From NCBI RefSeq assembly GCF_000381905.1, contig NZ_KB907253.1, positions 124,001 to 188,000 on the forward strand: 64,000 nucleotides of DNA, given 5' to 3'. Under the pieces are notes generated by a model. It saw only the letters and a list, made by a program, of their open reading frames with translations. It searched no databases and was not told where the DNA came from. Every line of letters begins with the position of its first letter. Position 1 is the first letter of the stretch. The stretch is from Paenibacillus fonticola DSM 21315 (GTDB taxonomy: Bacteria; Bacillota; Bacilli; Paenibacillales; Paenibacillaceae). This document shows positions 45,171 through 53,445 of this stretch, one piece after another. Made by a program: the position numbers and the translations under genes.

Positions 45171-45448
45171 GTTCAAAAAGTCAATCTTTGATCACGAAGT
45201 AGCACAGGTGGTTCATTCGACATCGAATCTTGAATTCAGCCGAGCTGAGCCTATGCTTTCGAAGCATGTTTCCTTCGAAACATTTTAGGTGCTCACGTAG
45301 GTTTTGCCAAGCCTATGCTTTCGGAGTCGTTTTCTTCGAAAACGTGCGGCTCCGCTCCTCAGTCTCTAGCTTCATTCGACCTAAGGCGTTTTGAAAAAAC
45401 GCACATCGGAAGCATACGCTTCGGTGCTGAAACATTTACTTTTTGAAC
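45171..45448. mobile_element. MITE-like element between xylA and xylB
   Basis: A 278-bp non-coding segment is bounded by inverted ends. GTTCAAAAAGT (45171-45181) and its exact complement (45438-45448) extend inward to about 25 bp with four mismatches (AAT, TTT and CAC blocks conserved). The interior holds several small hairpins built on GCTTTCGAAGC-like sequence and two related blocks starting CCTATGCTTTCG, but no frame of note. No clear target-site duplication was seen. It accounts for most of the 414-base gap between xylA and xylB. Transposase-dependent origin is inferred from the ends only. Confidence 0.6.
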
Positions 45449-45493
45449 ACTTATTATAAGAAAAACTTCTAATTGGTGAAGGGAGAGTCACGG

Positions 45494-46993
45494 ATGAAAT
45501 ATGTAATCGGTATTGATCTGGGAACCAGTTCGGTCAAGACGCTGCTGGTCGGTAAAGACGGTGAAATTAAGGGCGAAGCTACAGCAGCTTATCCGCTTAT
45601 TCATGAGCGTCCCGGGTACAGTGAGCAAGATCCTGAAGAATGGGTAAAAGGCACAATCGCTTGCCTCAAAGAGCTGATGAAGAGCAGCGGTGTTGCGGCA
45701 GAGGATATCGAAGGCGTTTCGTTCTCCGGCCAAATGCACGGGCTTGTACTGCTGGACGATAAGAATGAAGTACTGCGCCATGCCATTCTGTGGAATGATA
45801 CCCGTACGACAAAGCAATGCCGGAAGATTGAAGCGAAGCTCGGCGACAAGCTGCTGGACATTACGAGAAACGCTGCATTGGAAGGCTTCACGCTGCCGAA
45901 AGTCCTGTGGGTGCAGGAGAACGAGCCGGAGTTGTTCGCCAAAGCGGCTCGCTTCGTGCTGCCAAAGGACTATTTGCGTTACCGCATGACGGGGAACGTA
46001 CACATGGAACTGTCCGATGCGGCGGGTACGCTAATGCTGAACGTGCCTGAAGCGAAATGGAGCGAGGAAATTCTGGAGGCATTCGGGCTGTCCAGTAATT
46101 TTGCGCCTCCACTGGTCGGCAGCACCGAAGAAACCGGAACATTGCTGCCGGAATTTGCTGAACTGACAGGGCTTTCCACGAGCACGAAGGTATTTGGCGG
46201 CGGAGCGGACAACGCTTGCGGCGCTGTTGGTGCCGGGATCGTTCGTCAGGGCGATGCGCTGTGCAGTATCGGTACGTCCGGCGTTATTTTGTCGTATGAG
46301 GAAGATAAAAATAAAGACTTTGCCGGTAAAGTTCACTTCTTTAACCATTCGCACCCGGGAGCGTTTTATGCGATGGGAGTTACACTGGCGGCGGGTTACA
46401 GCATGAGCTGGTTCAAGGATTCACTGGCTCCGGAGCTGAGCTTCGACGAACTGCTCAAGCCAGTCGCTGATATCGCTCCGGGAGCGGAAGGGTTGTTGTT
46501 CACGCCGTATCTGGTCGGCGAGCGTACGCCGCATGCGGACAGCGTCATCCGCGGCAGCTTCATTGGGCTGTCCGGTACACATCGCCGCGAGCACCTCGCT
46601 CGCGCCGTGATGGAGGGCATCACGTTCTCGCTGGCAGAATCGCTGGAGCTGTTCCGTCAAGCGGGAATTAACGTGGAGCGCATTATCTCGATCGGCGGCG
46701 GCGCCAAGAATCCGGTATGGCTGCAAATGCAGGCAGATATTTTCGGCACGCCGGTCGTCGCATTGAACAATGAGCAGGGCCCGGCCATGGGCGCAGCGAT
46801 GATGGCAGCAGTTGGCAGTGGCTGGTTTGACAGCCTGAAGGATTGCGCAGACCAATTCATCGGCTACCGCGCCACGTACGAGCCAAATGCGGCGAATGTC
46901 GAGAAATATGCACGGTTGTTCAAGCTGTACCAGCAAGTATACTCGGCAACCCGCTCCTTAAACGAGGGCTTGCAGGAGTTCAGAGAGCAATAA
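45494..46993 (+). CDS. xylB: Xylulokinase
   Basis: A 499-residue FGGY-family kinase that phosphorylates D-xylulose to xylulose-5-phosphate. Motifs are the N-terminal phosphate loop YVIGIDLGTSSVKTLL, GQMHGLVLLD for the sugar site, the catalytic aspartate in GGGADNACGAVGAGI and ISIGGGAKNPVWLQMQADIF. ATG at 45494 lies 8 bases after GAAGGGAG. It forms the xyl pathway with xylA, although a terminator and a MITE-like element now lie between them. A strong terminator follows. Confidence 0.96.
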   Translation: MKYVIGIDLGTSSVKTLLVGKDGEIKGEATAAYPLIHERPGYSEQDPEEWVKGTIACLKELMKSSGVAAEDIEGVSFSGQMHGLVLLDDKNEVLRHAILWNDTRTTKQCRKIEAKLGDKLLDITRNAALEGFTLPKVLWVQENEPELFAKAARFVLPKDYLRYRMTGNVHMELSDAAGTLMLNVPEAKWSEEILEAFGLSSNFAPPLVGSTEETGTLLPEFAELTGLSTSTKVFGGGADNACGAVGAGIVRQGDALCSIGTSGVILSYEEDKNKDFAGKVHFFNHSHPGAFYAMGVTLAAGYSMSWFKDSLAPELSFDELLKPVADIAPGAEGLLFTPYLVGERTPHADSVIRGSFIGLSGTHRREHLARAVMEGITFSLAESLELFRQAGINVERIISIGGGAKNPVWLQMQADIFGTPVVALNNEQGPAMGAAMMAAVGSGWFDSLKDCADQFIGYRATYEPNAANVEKYARLFKLYQQVYSATRSLNEGLQEFREQ

Positions 46994-47048
46994 TATTAGC
47001 GATACAGTAAAGCGGTAATAGCACTAACTGCATAGCCACAGCATAAGC

Positions 47049-47090
47049 AGCCGAGCAGGGGGACCAAGTCTTCCTTTGCTCGGCTTTTTC
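47049..47090 (+). terminator. Rho-independent terminator after xylB
   Basis: AGCCGAGCA (47049-47057) and TGCTCGGCT (47077-47085) pair perfectly and are followed by TTTTT. It ends the xyl transcript. Confidence 0.85.
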
Positions 47091-47196
47091 GTACTGTCAG
47101 GTCAGCCGGAATATTCGGGTTGGCTTTTTTTATCATGCCCCCTTTCGTCTCGTTCTCCCTTCAAACGAACCCCTATAAGGAACAATAACAGGTATC

Positions 47197-47265
47197 TTGC
47201 ATTATTCAATAGTGGATGTTAATATATGTATATCCTGCTATTAAACATTGTACAGTACTGAACAA
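47197..47265 (+). promoter_or_regulatory. Promoter and candidate operator of the ABC exporter
   Basis: TTGCAT (47197-47202) and TAATAT (47220-47225) have a 17-base spacer. Downstream, TTGTACAGTACTGAACAA (47248-47265) is an 18-bp palindrome with one mismatched pair. The exporter start is 140 bases further on, so a long leader is expected. No regulator gene is adjacent. Confidence 0.5.
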
Positions 47266-47390
47266 AGCAATGATGACAGAACAAATAAATATCAAATCAA
47301 AGCCAAACCAGATCAAGCCAACCATGACAAGCCAGATCAAGCAAGACCAACCCAAACCAAAAAACATAACAAAAATACAATTTGTATTTT
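47266..47390 (+). promoter_or_regulatory. Low-complexity leader ending in a perfect palindrome before the exporter RBS
   Basis: The leader is rich in CAAACCA and AGATCAAGC-type repeats and almost free of T until AAAATACAATTTGTATTTT (47372-47390), a perfect 9-bp inverted repeat around one base. The palindrome ends one base before the ribosome binding site GAGGGAGGAA. It could be an operator or a transcript hairpin that affects ribosome access. Together with 47049-47265 this covers the 412-base gap. Confidence 0.4.
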
Positions 47391-47405
47391 GAGGGAGGAA
47401 TAGAC

Positions 47406-48182
47406 ATGATTACAGCAAACGCCGCCAAGACGGTTATGATCGAGGCGATTGATTTATGCAAGTCCTATTCGACAGGAGCCGAGCAATTCCACGCAGCAAA
47501 AAGCGTGAACCTGGAGCTGTATGAGGGGGATTTCACCGTCATTATGGGCAGCTCGGGATCGGGTAAATCCACATTGCTTTATTTGCTAAGCGGCCTGGAC
47601 AGCTTAACTTCCGGTGAGGTGTATTTCAAAGGACAGCGAATTGACGAATATTCGGAAAAAGAACTGACCGATTTTCGCTCCAACAAAATTGGTTATGTCT
47701 ACCAGTCCATCAATCTGATTCCGGACTTCACCTTGTTTGAAAACGTCGCTTTTCCAGGCTATGTCGCGGGACGAAGCAAAAGTAAAATCAATAAGCGGGC
47801 GATGACCCTGCTGGCCATGATGGGCATTGACCAACAAGCCGATCGCCTGCCGTCTCAAGTATCTGGCGGACAACAGCAGCGGGCTGCCATTGCCCGGGCG
47901 CTGATTAACTCGCCGGAGGTTATTTTTGCCGATGAGCCGACGGGAGCGCTCAGTCAGGAGCAGGGAACAGGCATTTTAGACATTTTGACCGAGATGAACC
48001 GGAACTCCCAATCGATCGTCATGGTCACTCATGATATTAAAGCAGCTTGCCGGGCTGACCGCCTGATTTTGGTGAAGGACGGGAAGATTGACGGGATACT
48101 GGAACTGGGCAAATATGCACCGGAACAATTGAAAGCAAGAGAAAACCAAATTTTCATGTTCATGTCGGGGAAGGAGAGGTAA
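47406..48182 (+). CDS. ABC exporter ATP-binding protein (MacB/LolD/BceA-like)
   Basis: A 258-residue ATPase. Motifs in order are Walker A GSSGSGKST, Q-loop VYQSINLIPDFT, the signature VSGGQQQRAAIARALI, Walker B VIFADEPTGAL and the switch histidine in MVTHDIKAA. ATG at 47406 follows GGGAGGAA. It overlaps no other gene and is followed after 3 bases by its permease. Such ATPases drive FtsX-type permeases that move lipids, peptides or antibiotics rather than importing sugar. Confidence 0.92.
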   Translation: MITANAAKTVMIEAIDLCKSYSTGAEQFHAAKSVNLELYEGDFTVIMGSSGSGKSTLLYLLSGLDSLTSGEVYFKGQRIDEYSEKELTDFRSNKIGYVYQSINLIPDFTLFENVAFPGYVAGRSKSKINKRAMTLLAMMGIDQQADRLPSQVSGGQQQRAAIARALINSPEVIFADEPTGALSQEQGTGILDILTEMNRNSQSIVMVTHDIKAACRADRLILVKDGKIDGILELGKYAPEQLKARENQIFMFMSGKER

Positions 48183-48185
48183 TTG

Positions 48186-50606
48186 ATGTATCCTATATGG
48201 AAACTATGCTGGTCGAATCTGAAAAATAAAAAAGTGCAGAACGGCTTCATGGCTCTCATCATGATGCTCTCCGCGCTGCTTCTGTCCACGGCCGTATTAG
48301 TCATCAACAACACGAACCGCGTATATGAGGATATGCATGTCAAGGCCAACGGGGCCCATCAAATCCTGCTGCTTGAAAACGGCATTCATGACCCGAACCA
48401 GGTCCATCAATGGTGGACAGAGCAAACCGGGGTTGCCGTTTCGGAAGCGATGCGTTACCGCTATCTCTCCAGCATGGCCCATGACGGAGAAGAAATACCG
48501 AACCTCGACTTATATATGATGGACACACCGAACAGTCCGTTTCCGGTGGACACGCTGCTGTTTGTACAGGGGGAGGAGACGCCGGCACCGGCACCGGGAA
48601 CCGCCTGGATTCCGACCTCGCTGGCTTATTCCAATCAGATCGAAGTCGGCGATCAGATTGAATTCAAGACAGATCAAGAGACCTTTCAACTGAACGTCGC
48701 CGCAGTCGTTGTGGATATATCGTACTGCTCGCCGTTTGCAACGAGCGGCAGAGTTTGGCTGAATGGCCAGGATTATAATAGCCGCTTGGCAGCCTTGGAG
48801 GGCAATGATAAGTATATGACCGGGCTGCGCTTCGAGGATTATAGCCAGCACCGGGCTTATTGGGAGCGTTTCGAGAGCTTTTTGGGCACGCCTTATTTGG
48901 AATCCGTAAAAGATTTTGAGAGCATTTCCTCCTATTATATGATCGCAAACAAAGTCATCAGCTTTATTATGATATTTTTAGCTGTCGTTATGATCTCCGT
49001 CGCCTTGTACACGCTGGGCTTTACGATTTCTGACGCGATATTGTCCAGCTACCGGACGATCGGGATTATCAAGTCCGTCGGCTTGTCCTCTCGCAAGGTG
49101 ATCTCTGCCTATGTTGTGCAATATACGCTGCTGGCTGTCATTGCAGTTGTGCCCGGTATGGCGCTCAGCTACTTGTTCGCCAACAAGATCGTCAGCAGTT
49201 CCATGGCATATTTAAACACAGGCGCATCGGGAAGCAATATTTATTTTTCAATTCGGGAAATGGGGGCTGGGCTTGCGGTCATCGTCGTCATCTTGCTGTC
49301 CACGCTGTTGTTCTCCAATAAAGCACGCAGTGTGGAGCCCGCTCAGGCTATTCGTTACGGCATGTCGGAGCAGCAGAGCGCAAAGAGGTCAGGGCGCCGT
49401 CACGCCTGGAAAAAGAAGCTGCTTCGTCTCGGATCGCTCCCGACTGAAATGATGATTGGGCTAAGGGAGGTCAGCAAAAATGTACGCGGCTCGCTGCTGA
49501 TCATTGTCATTTCGGCGCTGTCTACCGCTGTCCTTGTGTTTGGATTTTTGTTCGTGTACAGCATTTCCTCCATCCATGGGACGATTGCGAAATGGGGGTA
49601 CGATTCGGCCGATCTGTCCGTTCGCATCGACAACCCCGCCAAGCTTACCTATGAACAGCTTCGCGAAGAAGTGCTGTCCGATCCGCGGGTGAAGAACTTT
49701 AGCCGCTATGGGGATGCCAATGCTGTAATACCGGTGGACGAGGCGCTTGCCGCCGAAATGGAGCAGAATACGATGGGGATTTTGCTTACGGTGGCGGAGG
49801 GGAATTACGATGAAATCGGTTATGAAAATGTCGAAGGGCGCAATCCAGATCAGGAGAATGAAATTGCGATCGGAGTAAATGTGGCCAGAAGTCTTAACCT
49901 CGGTGTAGGCGATCCGCTGGACATTTACATTGAAGGCCAGAAACATACACTTACCGTTACAGGAATATACCAGGCGATCGCGAACATGGCCTACACGGGC
50001 CGGGTAACCGCCGATGTAGTCCGTATGGGGAATCCGGGCTACGGGTTTGCGGATAACATGATGAATACGACTTTCATCAACCTTCAGGACGGCGTATCGA
50101 TCGATCATTTCGTCAATGAGTTGCACCAAAAATATGGCAGTACGATCTGGACGGCAAGCCAGGCTACTCTGGTGGATGAGGTGTTCTCCCAGGCGGTCAC
50201 CATTTTAGTGCTGCCGATGTCGGTCATGGCGCTGCTGTTCATCATCATTACATTTGTTATTATTTACAGCATATGCCGCATCAATATGAAAAAAGAAAGC
50301 CGGACCTACGGCATTTATAAATCCATCGGCATGACATCAAAGCAAATCCGCTTGTCGATTACTGCGGGAATACTGGTTGTATCGGTGATCGGGGCGATCG
50401 TGGGGACGCCGCTCGGCCTGCTAGGCCTTCCGCCTTTACTGAACTTTATTTTAGCGGATTACGGCATAGTTGAGGTGCCCCTCATTATGAATAGTGGCGG
50501 GGTAATCGCGATGATTCCTTTAAGCATTGTTGCGGCCTGCCTTGGTTCGTGGTTCGCATCGAGAGCCGTACAAACTACTTCGCCGCGCATTCTGACGTTA
50601 GAATAA
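48186..50606 (+). CDS. FtsX-family ABC exporter permease
   Basis: An 806-residue membrane protein. One N-terminal membrane segment (MALIMMLSALLLSTAVLVI) is followed by a large outer domain and three membrane segments (first FsX block, from about residue 256). A second long outer domain and three more segments (second FtsX block, about 675 to the end) complete it, a total of about eight. Two FtsX domains on one chain are typical of LolC/MacB-like and antimicrobial-peptide exporters. ATG at 48186 is used; TTG at 48183 is possible. There is no adjacent BceRS-type two-component system, so a bacitracin-type sensing role is not supported. Confidence 0.86.
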   Translation: MYPIWKLCWSNLKNKKVQNGFMALIMMLSALLLSTAVLVINNTNRVYEDMHVKANGAHQILLLENGIHDPNQVHQWWTEQTGVAVSEAMRYRYLSSMAHDGEEIPNLDLYMMDTPNSPFPVDTLLFVQGEETPAPAPGTAWIPTSLAYSNQIEVGDQIEFKTDQETFQLNVAAVVVDISYCSPFATSGRVWLNGQDYNSRLAALEGNDKYMTGLRFEDYSQHRAYWERFESFLGTPYLESVKDFESISSYYMIANKVISFIMIFLAVVMISVALYTLGFTISDAILSSYRTIGIIKSVGLSSRKVISAYVVQYTLLAVIAVVPGMALSYLFANKIVSSSMAYLNTGASGSNIYFSIREMGAGLAVIVVILLSTLLFSNKARSVEPAQAIRYGMSEQQSAKRSGRRHAWKKKLLRLGSLPTEMMIGLREVSKNVRGSLLIIVISALSTAVLVFGFLFVYSISSIHGTIAKWGYDSADLSVRIDNPAKLTYEQLREEVLSDPRVKNFSRYGDANAVIPVDEALAAEMEQNTMGILLTVAEGNYDEIGYENVEGRNPDQENEIAIGVNVARSLNLGVGDPLDIYIEGQKHTLTVTGIYQAIANMAYTGRVTADVVRMGNPGYGFADNMMNTTFINLQDGVSIDHFVNELHQKYGSTIWTASQATLVDEVFSQAVTILVLPMSVMALLFIIITFVIIYSICRINMKKESRTYGIYKSIGMTSKQIRLSITAGILVVSVIGAIVGTPLGLLGLPPLLNFILADYGIVEVPLIMNSGGVIAMIPLSIVAACLGSWFASRAVQTTSPRILTLE

Positions 50607-50683
50607 ACTTTGCAGGCTGAGGAAGACCGGGTATTTTTATAGACAACTTTAGAAAAAAACCGGCAAATCGCCGGGAAATACAA

Positions 50684-50723
50684 GGGCTTGTCCAGCGAAA
50701 AGGTCGCTGGAAAGCTCTTTTTC
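50684..50723 (+). terminator. Rho-independent terminator after the ABC exporter
   Basis: GGGCTTGTCCAGCGA (50684-50698) pairs with TCGCTGGAAAGCTC (50704-50717) with one bulge and one G-T pair, followed by TTTTTC. The rest of the 354-base gap to 50960 is AT-rich and contains a 15-bp tandem duplication of GCATGATATGGCTT at 50868-50896, but no promoter I would defend. Confidence 0.78.
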
Positions 50724-50960
50724 TTTGTTTTCTTCATGATTTATTTAATTTATCTTCTATTTGAAAATGTTTTCTTAATTTACAGTTAAGATAGACGATA
50801 TTATGGCTATTTATTCGAGGGCTGCAGCGAGGGAGATGCTTAAGTGACGCTAAGGTTATGCAAGGGTGCATGATATGGCTTAGCATGATATGGCTTGATT
50901 TCACCAGGCGCTCAATTCCCGTTCATGAAGCCTATTATTACATATAAGGAGAGAAACGAC

Positions 50961-52280
50961 ATGGAACAATTCCGATTACCGAAAATTCCAATGCCGAAGC
51001 TGGAGCTGCCAAAGGCTGTGCAGGAGGTGCTGCAGGAAGCTGAAGAGAAGCTGGCACACCGTCCTAAGCTGCTGAAGCTGTTCAAAAATACTTTTCCGAA
51101 CACGTTGGAGACGACAACAAAGCTGATGGACGACGGGACGACCTTTGTGATCACGGGGGATATCCCGGCCTTATGGCTGCGCGACTCCGTAGAGCAGGTT
51201 ATTCATTACGTCCCGCTGGCTAAAGAGGACGCCGATTTGCAGCGGATTATCGGCGGGCTGATCAAGCGTCACATTCAATATGTCCATATTGATCCGTATG
51301 CCAACGCGTTTAATGAGTCTGCTAATGACTGGCACTGGAATACGACGGACGTGACAGAAATGTCGCCTTGGGTGTGGGAGCGGAAGTTTGAAATCGACTC
51401 GTTATGTTTCGTAGTACGGCTCGCTTATATGTACTGGAGAGAGACGGAGCGCACCGATATTTTCGATGCCGGGTTCAAGGAGGCCATGCGCAAAATTGTC
51501 GATGTGTTTAAAACAGAGCAGCGCCATTTCGAGCAGTCTCCGTACCGCTTTACCCGCAATAACGGGATACCGGAGGATTCCCTGCGCAATAATGGGCTCG
51601 GAATGCCGGTCAACTATACGGGGATGATCTGGTCGGGCTTCCGCTCCAGCGACGATGCCTGCGATTTCCACTACAACATTCCGGGCAATATGTTTGCTGT
51701 CGTTGCTTTGCGCCAGATGCAGGAGTTCGCGGAGTGGGTATTCCGGGATATGGACTTCCTCGCGGAGCTTAAAGAGCTGGAGCTTGAGGTCGATCACGGG
51801 ATCAAGCTGTACGGCATTTACCGCCACCCGGAGTTCGGGCCGATTTATGCTTACGAAACCGACGGCTACGGCAACTACTGCCTGATGGATGATGCGGGAA
51901 CGCCGGGATTGATGTCGATTCCGTACCTCGGTTATGTAACGGCTGACGATGAAATCTATCAAAATACACGCCGTTTCGCGCTGAGCAAAGAGAATCCGTT
52001 CTACTTCGAAGGCAAGGCGGCGCGCGGAATCGGCAGCCCGCATACGCCGAAAAATTATATCTGGCATATGGCGCTGTCCATGCAGGGCATCACCGCTCAG
52101 ACGAAGGAAGAGAAGCTGGAAATGATCGCGATGCTCGAGTCGACCGATGCGGATACAGGGTTTATGCACGAAGGGTTCCATGTGGATGATCCTGCGATTT
52201 TTACGCGGAGCTGGTTTGCTTGGTCGAACAGCCTGTTCTCCCAGCTTGTGTACCGGGCGATGAAGGAAGGTATTTTGTAA
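50961..52280 (+). CDS. Glycoside hydrolase family 125 (exo-alpha-1,6-mannosidase)
   Basis: A 439-residue cytoplasmic enzyme of the former DUF1237 family with an (alpha/alpha)6 barrel. Recognisable segments are ITGDIPALWLRDSVEQVIHY, NESANDWHWNTTDVTEM, FEIDSLCFVVRLAY, MIWSGFRSSDDAC and HMALSMQGITA. ATG at 50961 follows AAGGAGAGAAACGAC. GH125 enzymes remove alpha-1,6-mannose from N-glycan cores and yeast mannan. The next two genes encode GH130 and GH38, so the three form a mannoside-degrading set. Only 128 bases separate it from GH130, consistent with one operon. Confidence 0.92.
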   Translation: MEQFRLPKIPMPKLELPKAVQEVLQEAEEKLAHRPKLLKLFKNTFPNTLETTTKLMDDGTTFVITGDIPALWLRDSVEQVIHYVPLAKEDADLQRIIGGLIKRHIQYVHIDPYANAFNESANDWHWNTTDVTEMSPWVWERKFEIDSLCFVVRLAYMYWRETERTDIFDAGFKEAMRKIVDVFKTEQRHFEQSPYRFTRNNGIPEDSLRNNGLGMPVNYTGMIWSGFRSSDDACDFHYNIPGNMFAVVALRQMQEFAEWVFRDMDFLAELKELELEVDHGIKLYGIYRHPEFGPIYAYETDGYGNYCLMDDAGTPGLMSIPYLGYVTADDEIYQNTRRFALSKENPFYFEGKAARGIGSPHTPKNYIWHMALSMQGITAQTKEEKLEMIAMLESTDADTGFMHEGFHVDDPAIFTRSWFAWSNSLFSQLVYRAMKEGIL

Positions 52281-52408
52281 GCCGGGTCCGGCTATCTTGT
52301 GATCTTGTAAAATTTTCGATTATTAGCAGGCCCTTCGGTTATAGATTGAACCCCAATTTCAATGAACGATGGACAAAGTGCAATTACAATGCAAAGGAGA
52401 CATAAACC

Positions 52409-53395
52409 ATGAGTAAAATTATTGGAGAGTCCTTAAAAAATATCCCTTGGCAGGATAAGCCTGCCGGCCTGAATGCGCCAGTCTGGCGTTATTCGGCCAA
52501 TCCGATCATCGAGAGAAATGCGATTCCGAATTCCAACAGTGTATTCAACTCCGCCGTCGTTCCATTCGAAGGCAAGTTCGCTGGCGTGTTCCGCTGTGAT
52601 TCCAGATCCGTGAGCATGGATATTTTCGCCGGATTTAGCGATGATGGTGTGAATTGGACGATCAATCACGAGCCGATCGTGTTTGAAGGCGACCCTGAAA
52701 TCACCAAACGGGAGTACCGTTATGATCCTCGGGTGATTAAGATTGGAGAACGCTATTATATTACCTGGTGCAACGGCTACCATGGCCCAACCATCGGGGT
52801 CGGCTATACGACCGACTTCAAAACGTTCCACCAGTTGGAGAACGCCTTCCTGCCATATAACCGCAACGGGGTGCTGTTCCCGCGCAAAATCGGCGATTAC
52901 TATGCTATGGTCAGCCGTCCGAGTGACACGGGGCACACGCCTTTTGGGGATATTTTTTACAGTGTAAGCCCGGATCTTACGTTCTGGGGGAAACACCGCT
53001 ATGTGATGGGTACCGTCAACGGTGATGAATCCGCCTGGCAGTCCAAAAAAATCGGTCCTGGTCCAGTTCCGATCGAAACCGACAAGGGCTGGCTAATGAT
53101 TTACCACGGGGTTATCAATACATGTAATGGTTTCGTGTACCGGATAGGCTGTGCTCTGCTGGATCTGGATGAGCCGTGGAAGGTGATCGCTAGATCGCGC
53201 AACTATATCCTCGGCCCAGAAACGATGTACGAATGCGTAGGCGACGTACCGAATGTAACCTTCCCTTGTGCTGCCTTGACCGATGCCGATACCGGCCGCA
53301 TTGCCATCTATTACGGCTGTGCCGATACGGTGACAGGACTGGCTTTTACTACGGTGGATGAACTGCTGAGCTACATGGAAGAGTACCCACTATAA
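52409..53395 (+). CDS. Glycoside hydrolase family 130 (beta-mannoside phosphorylase)
   Basis: A 328-residue five-blade propeller enzyme. Family features are [20 protein letters not shown], the conserved [12 protein letters not shown] segment with the catalytic aspartate, [20 protein letters not shown] and the phosphate-binding region around [11 protein letters not shown]130 enzymes usually cleave beta-mannosides with phosphate to mannose-1-phosphate. Beside GH125 and GH38, mannosyl-beta-1,4-N-acetylglucosamine from N-glycans is a plausible substrate, but mannobiose is equally possible from sequence. ATG at 52409 lies 12 bases after AAAGGAG. Confidence 0.9.
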   Translation: MSKIIGESLKNIPWQDKPAGLNAPVWRYSANPIIERNAIPNSNSVFNSAVVPFEGKFAGVFRCDSRSVSMDIFAGFSDDGVNWTINHEPIVFEGDPEITKREYRYDPRVIKIGERYYITWCNGYHGPTIGVGYTTDFKTFHQLENAFLPYNRNGVLFPRKIGDYYAMVSRPSDTGHTPFGDIFYSVSPDLTFWGKHRYVMGTVNGDESAWQSKKIGPGPVPIETDKGWLMIYHGVINTCNGFVYRIGCALLDLDEPWKVIARSRNYILGPETMYECVGDVPNVTFPCAALTDADTGRIAIYYGCADTVTGLAFTTVDELLSYMEEYPL

Positions 53396-53445
53396 GTTGA
53401 ATTCAGTGTTGATATAAATAGTTGAAGAAGGCGGGTAGTCGAGAC

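Noticed and set aside
47406..50606. Bacitracin-type (BceAB) resistance module
   Set aside because: The permease has a large outer domain after the first helix and two FtsX blocks, unlike BceB, and there is no BceRS-type two-component system nearby.
50762..50775. cre-like TGAAAATGTTTTCT before the GH125 gene
   Set aside because: The essential central CG is TG here and the last position also differs; symmetric but not a convincing CcpA site.
51402..52181. 259-residue minus-strand frame opposite the GH125 gene
   Set aside because: No ribosome binding site or family signature; the plus-strand gene explains the open frame.
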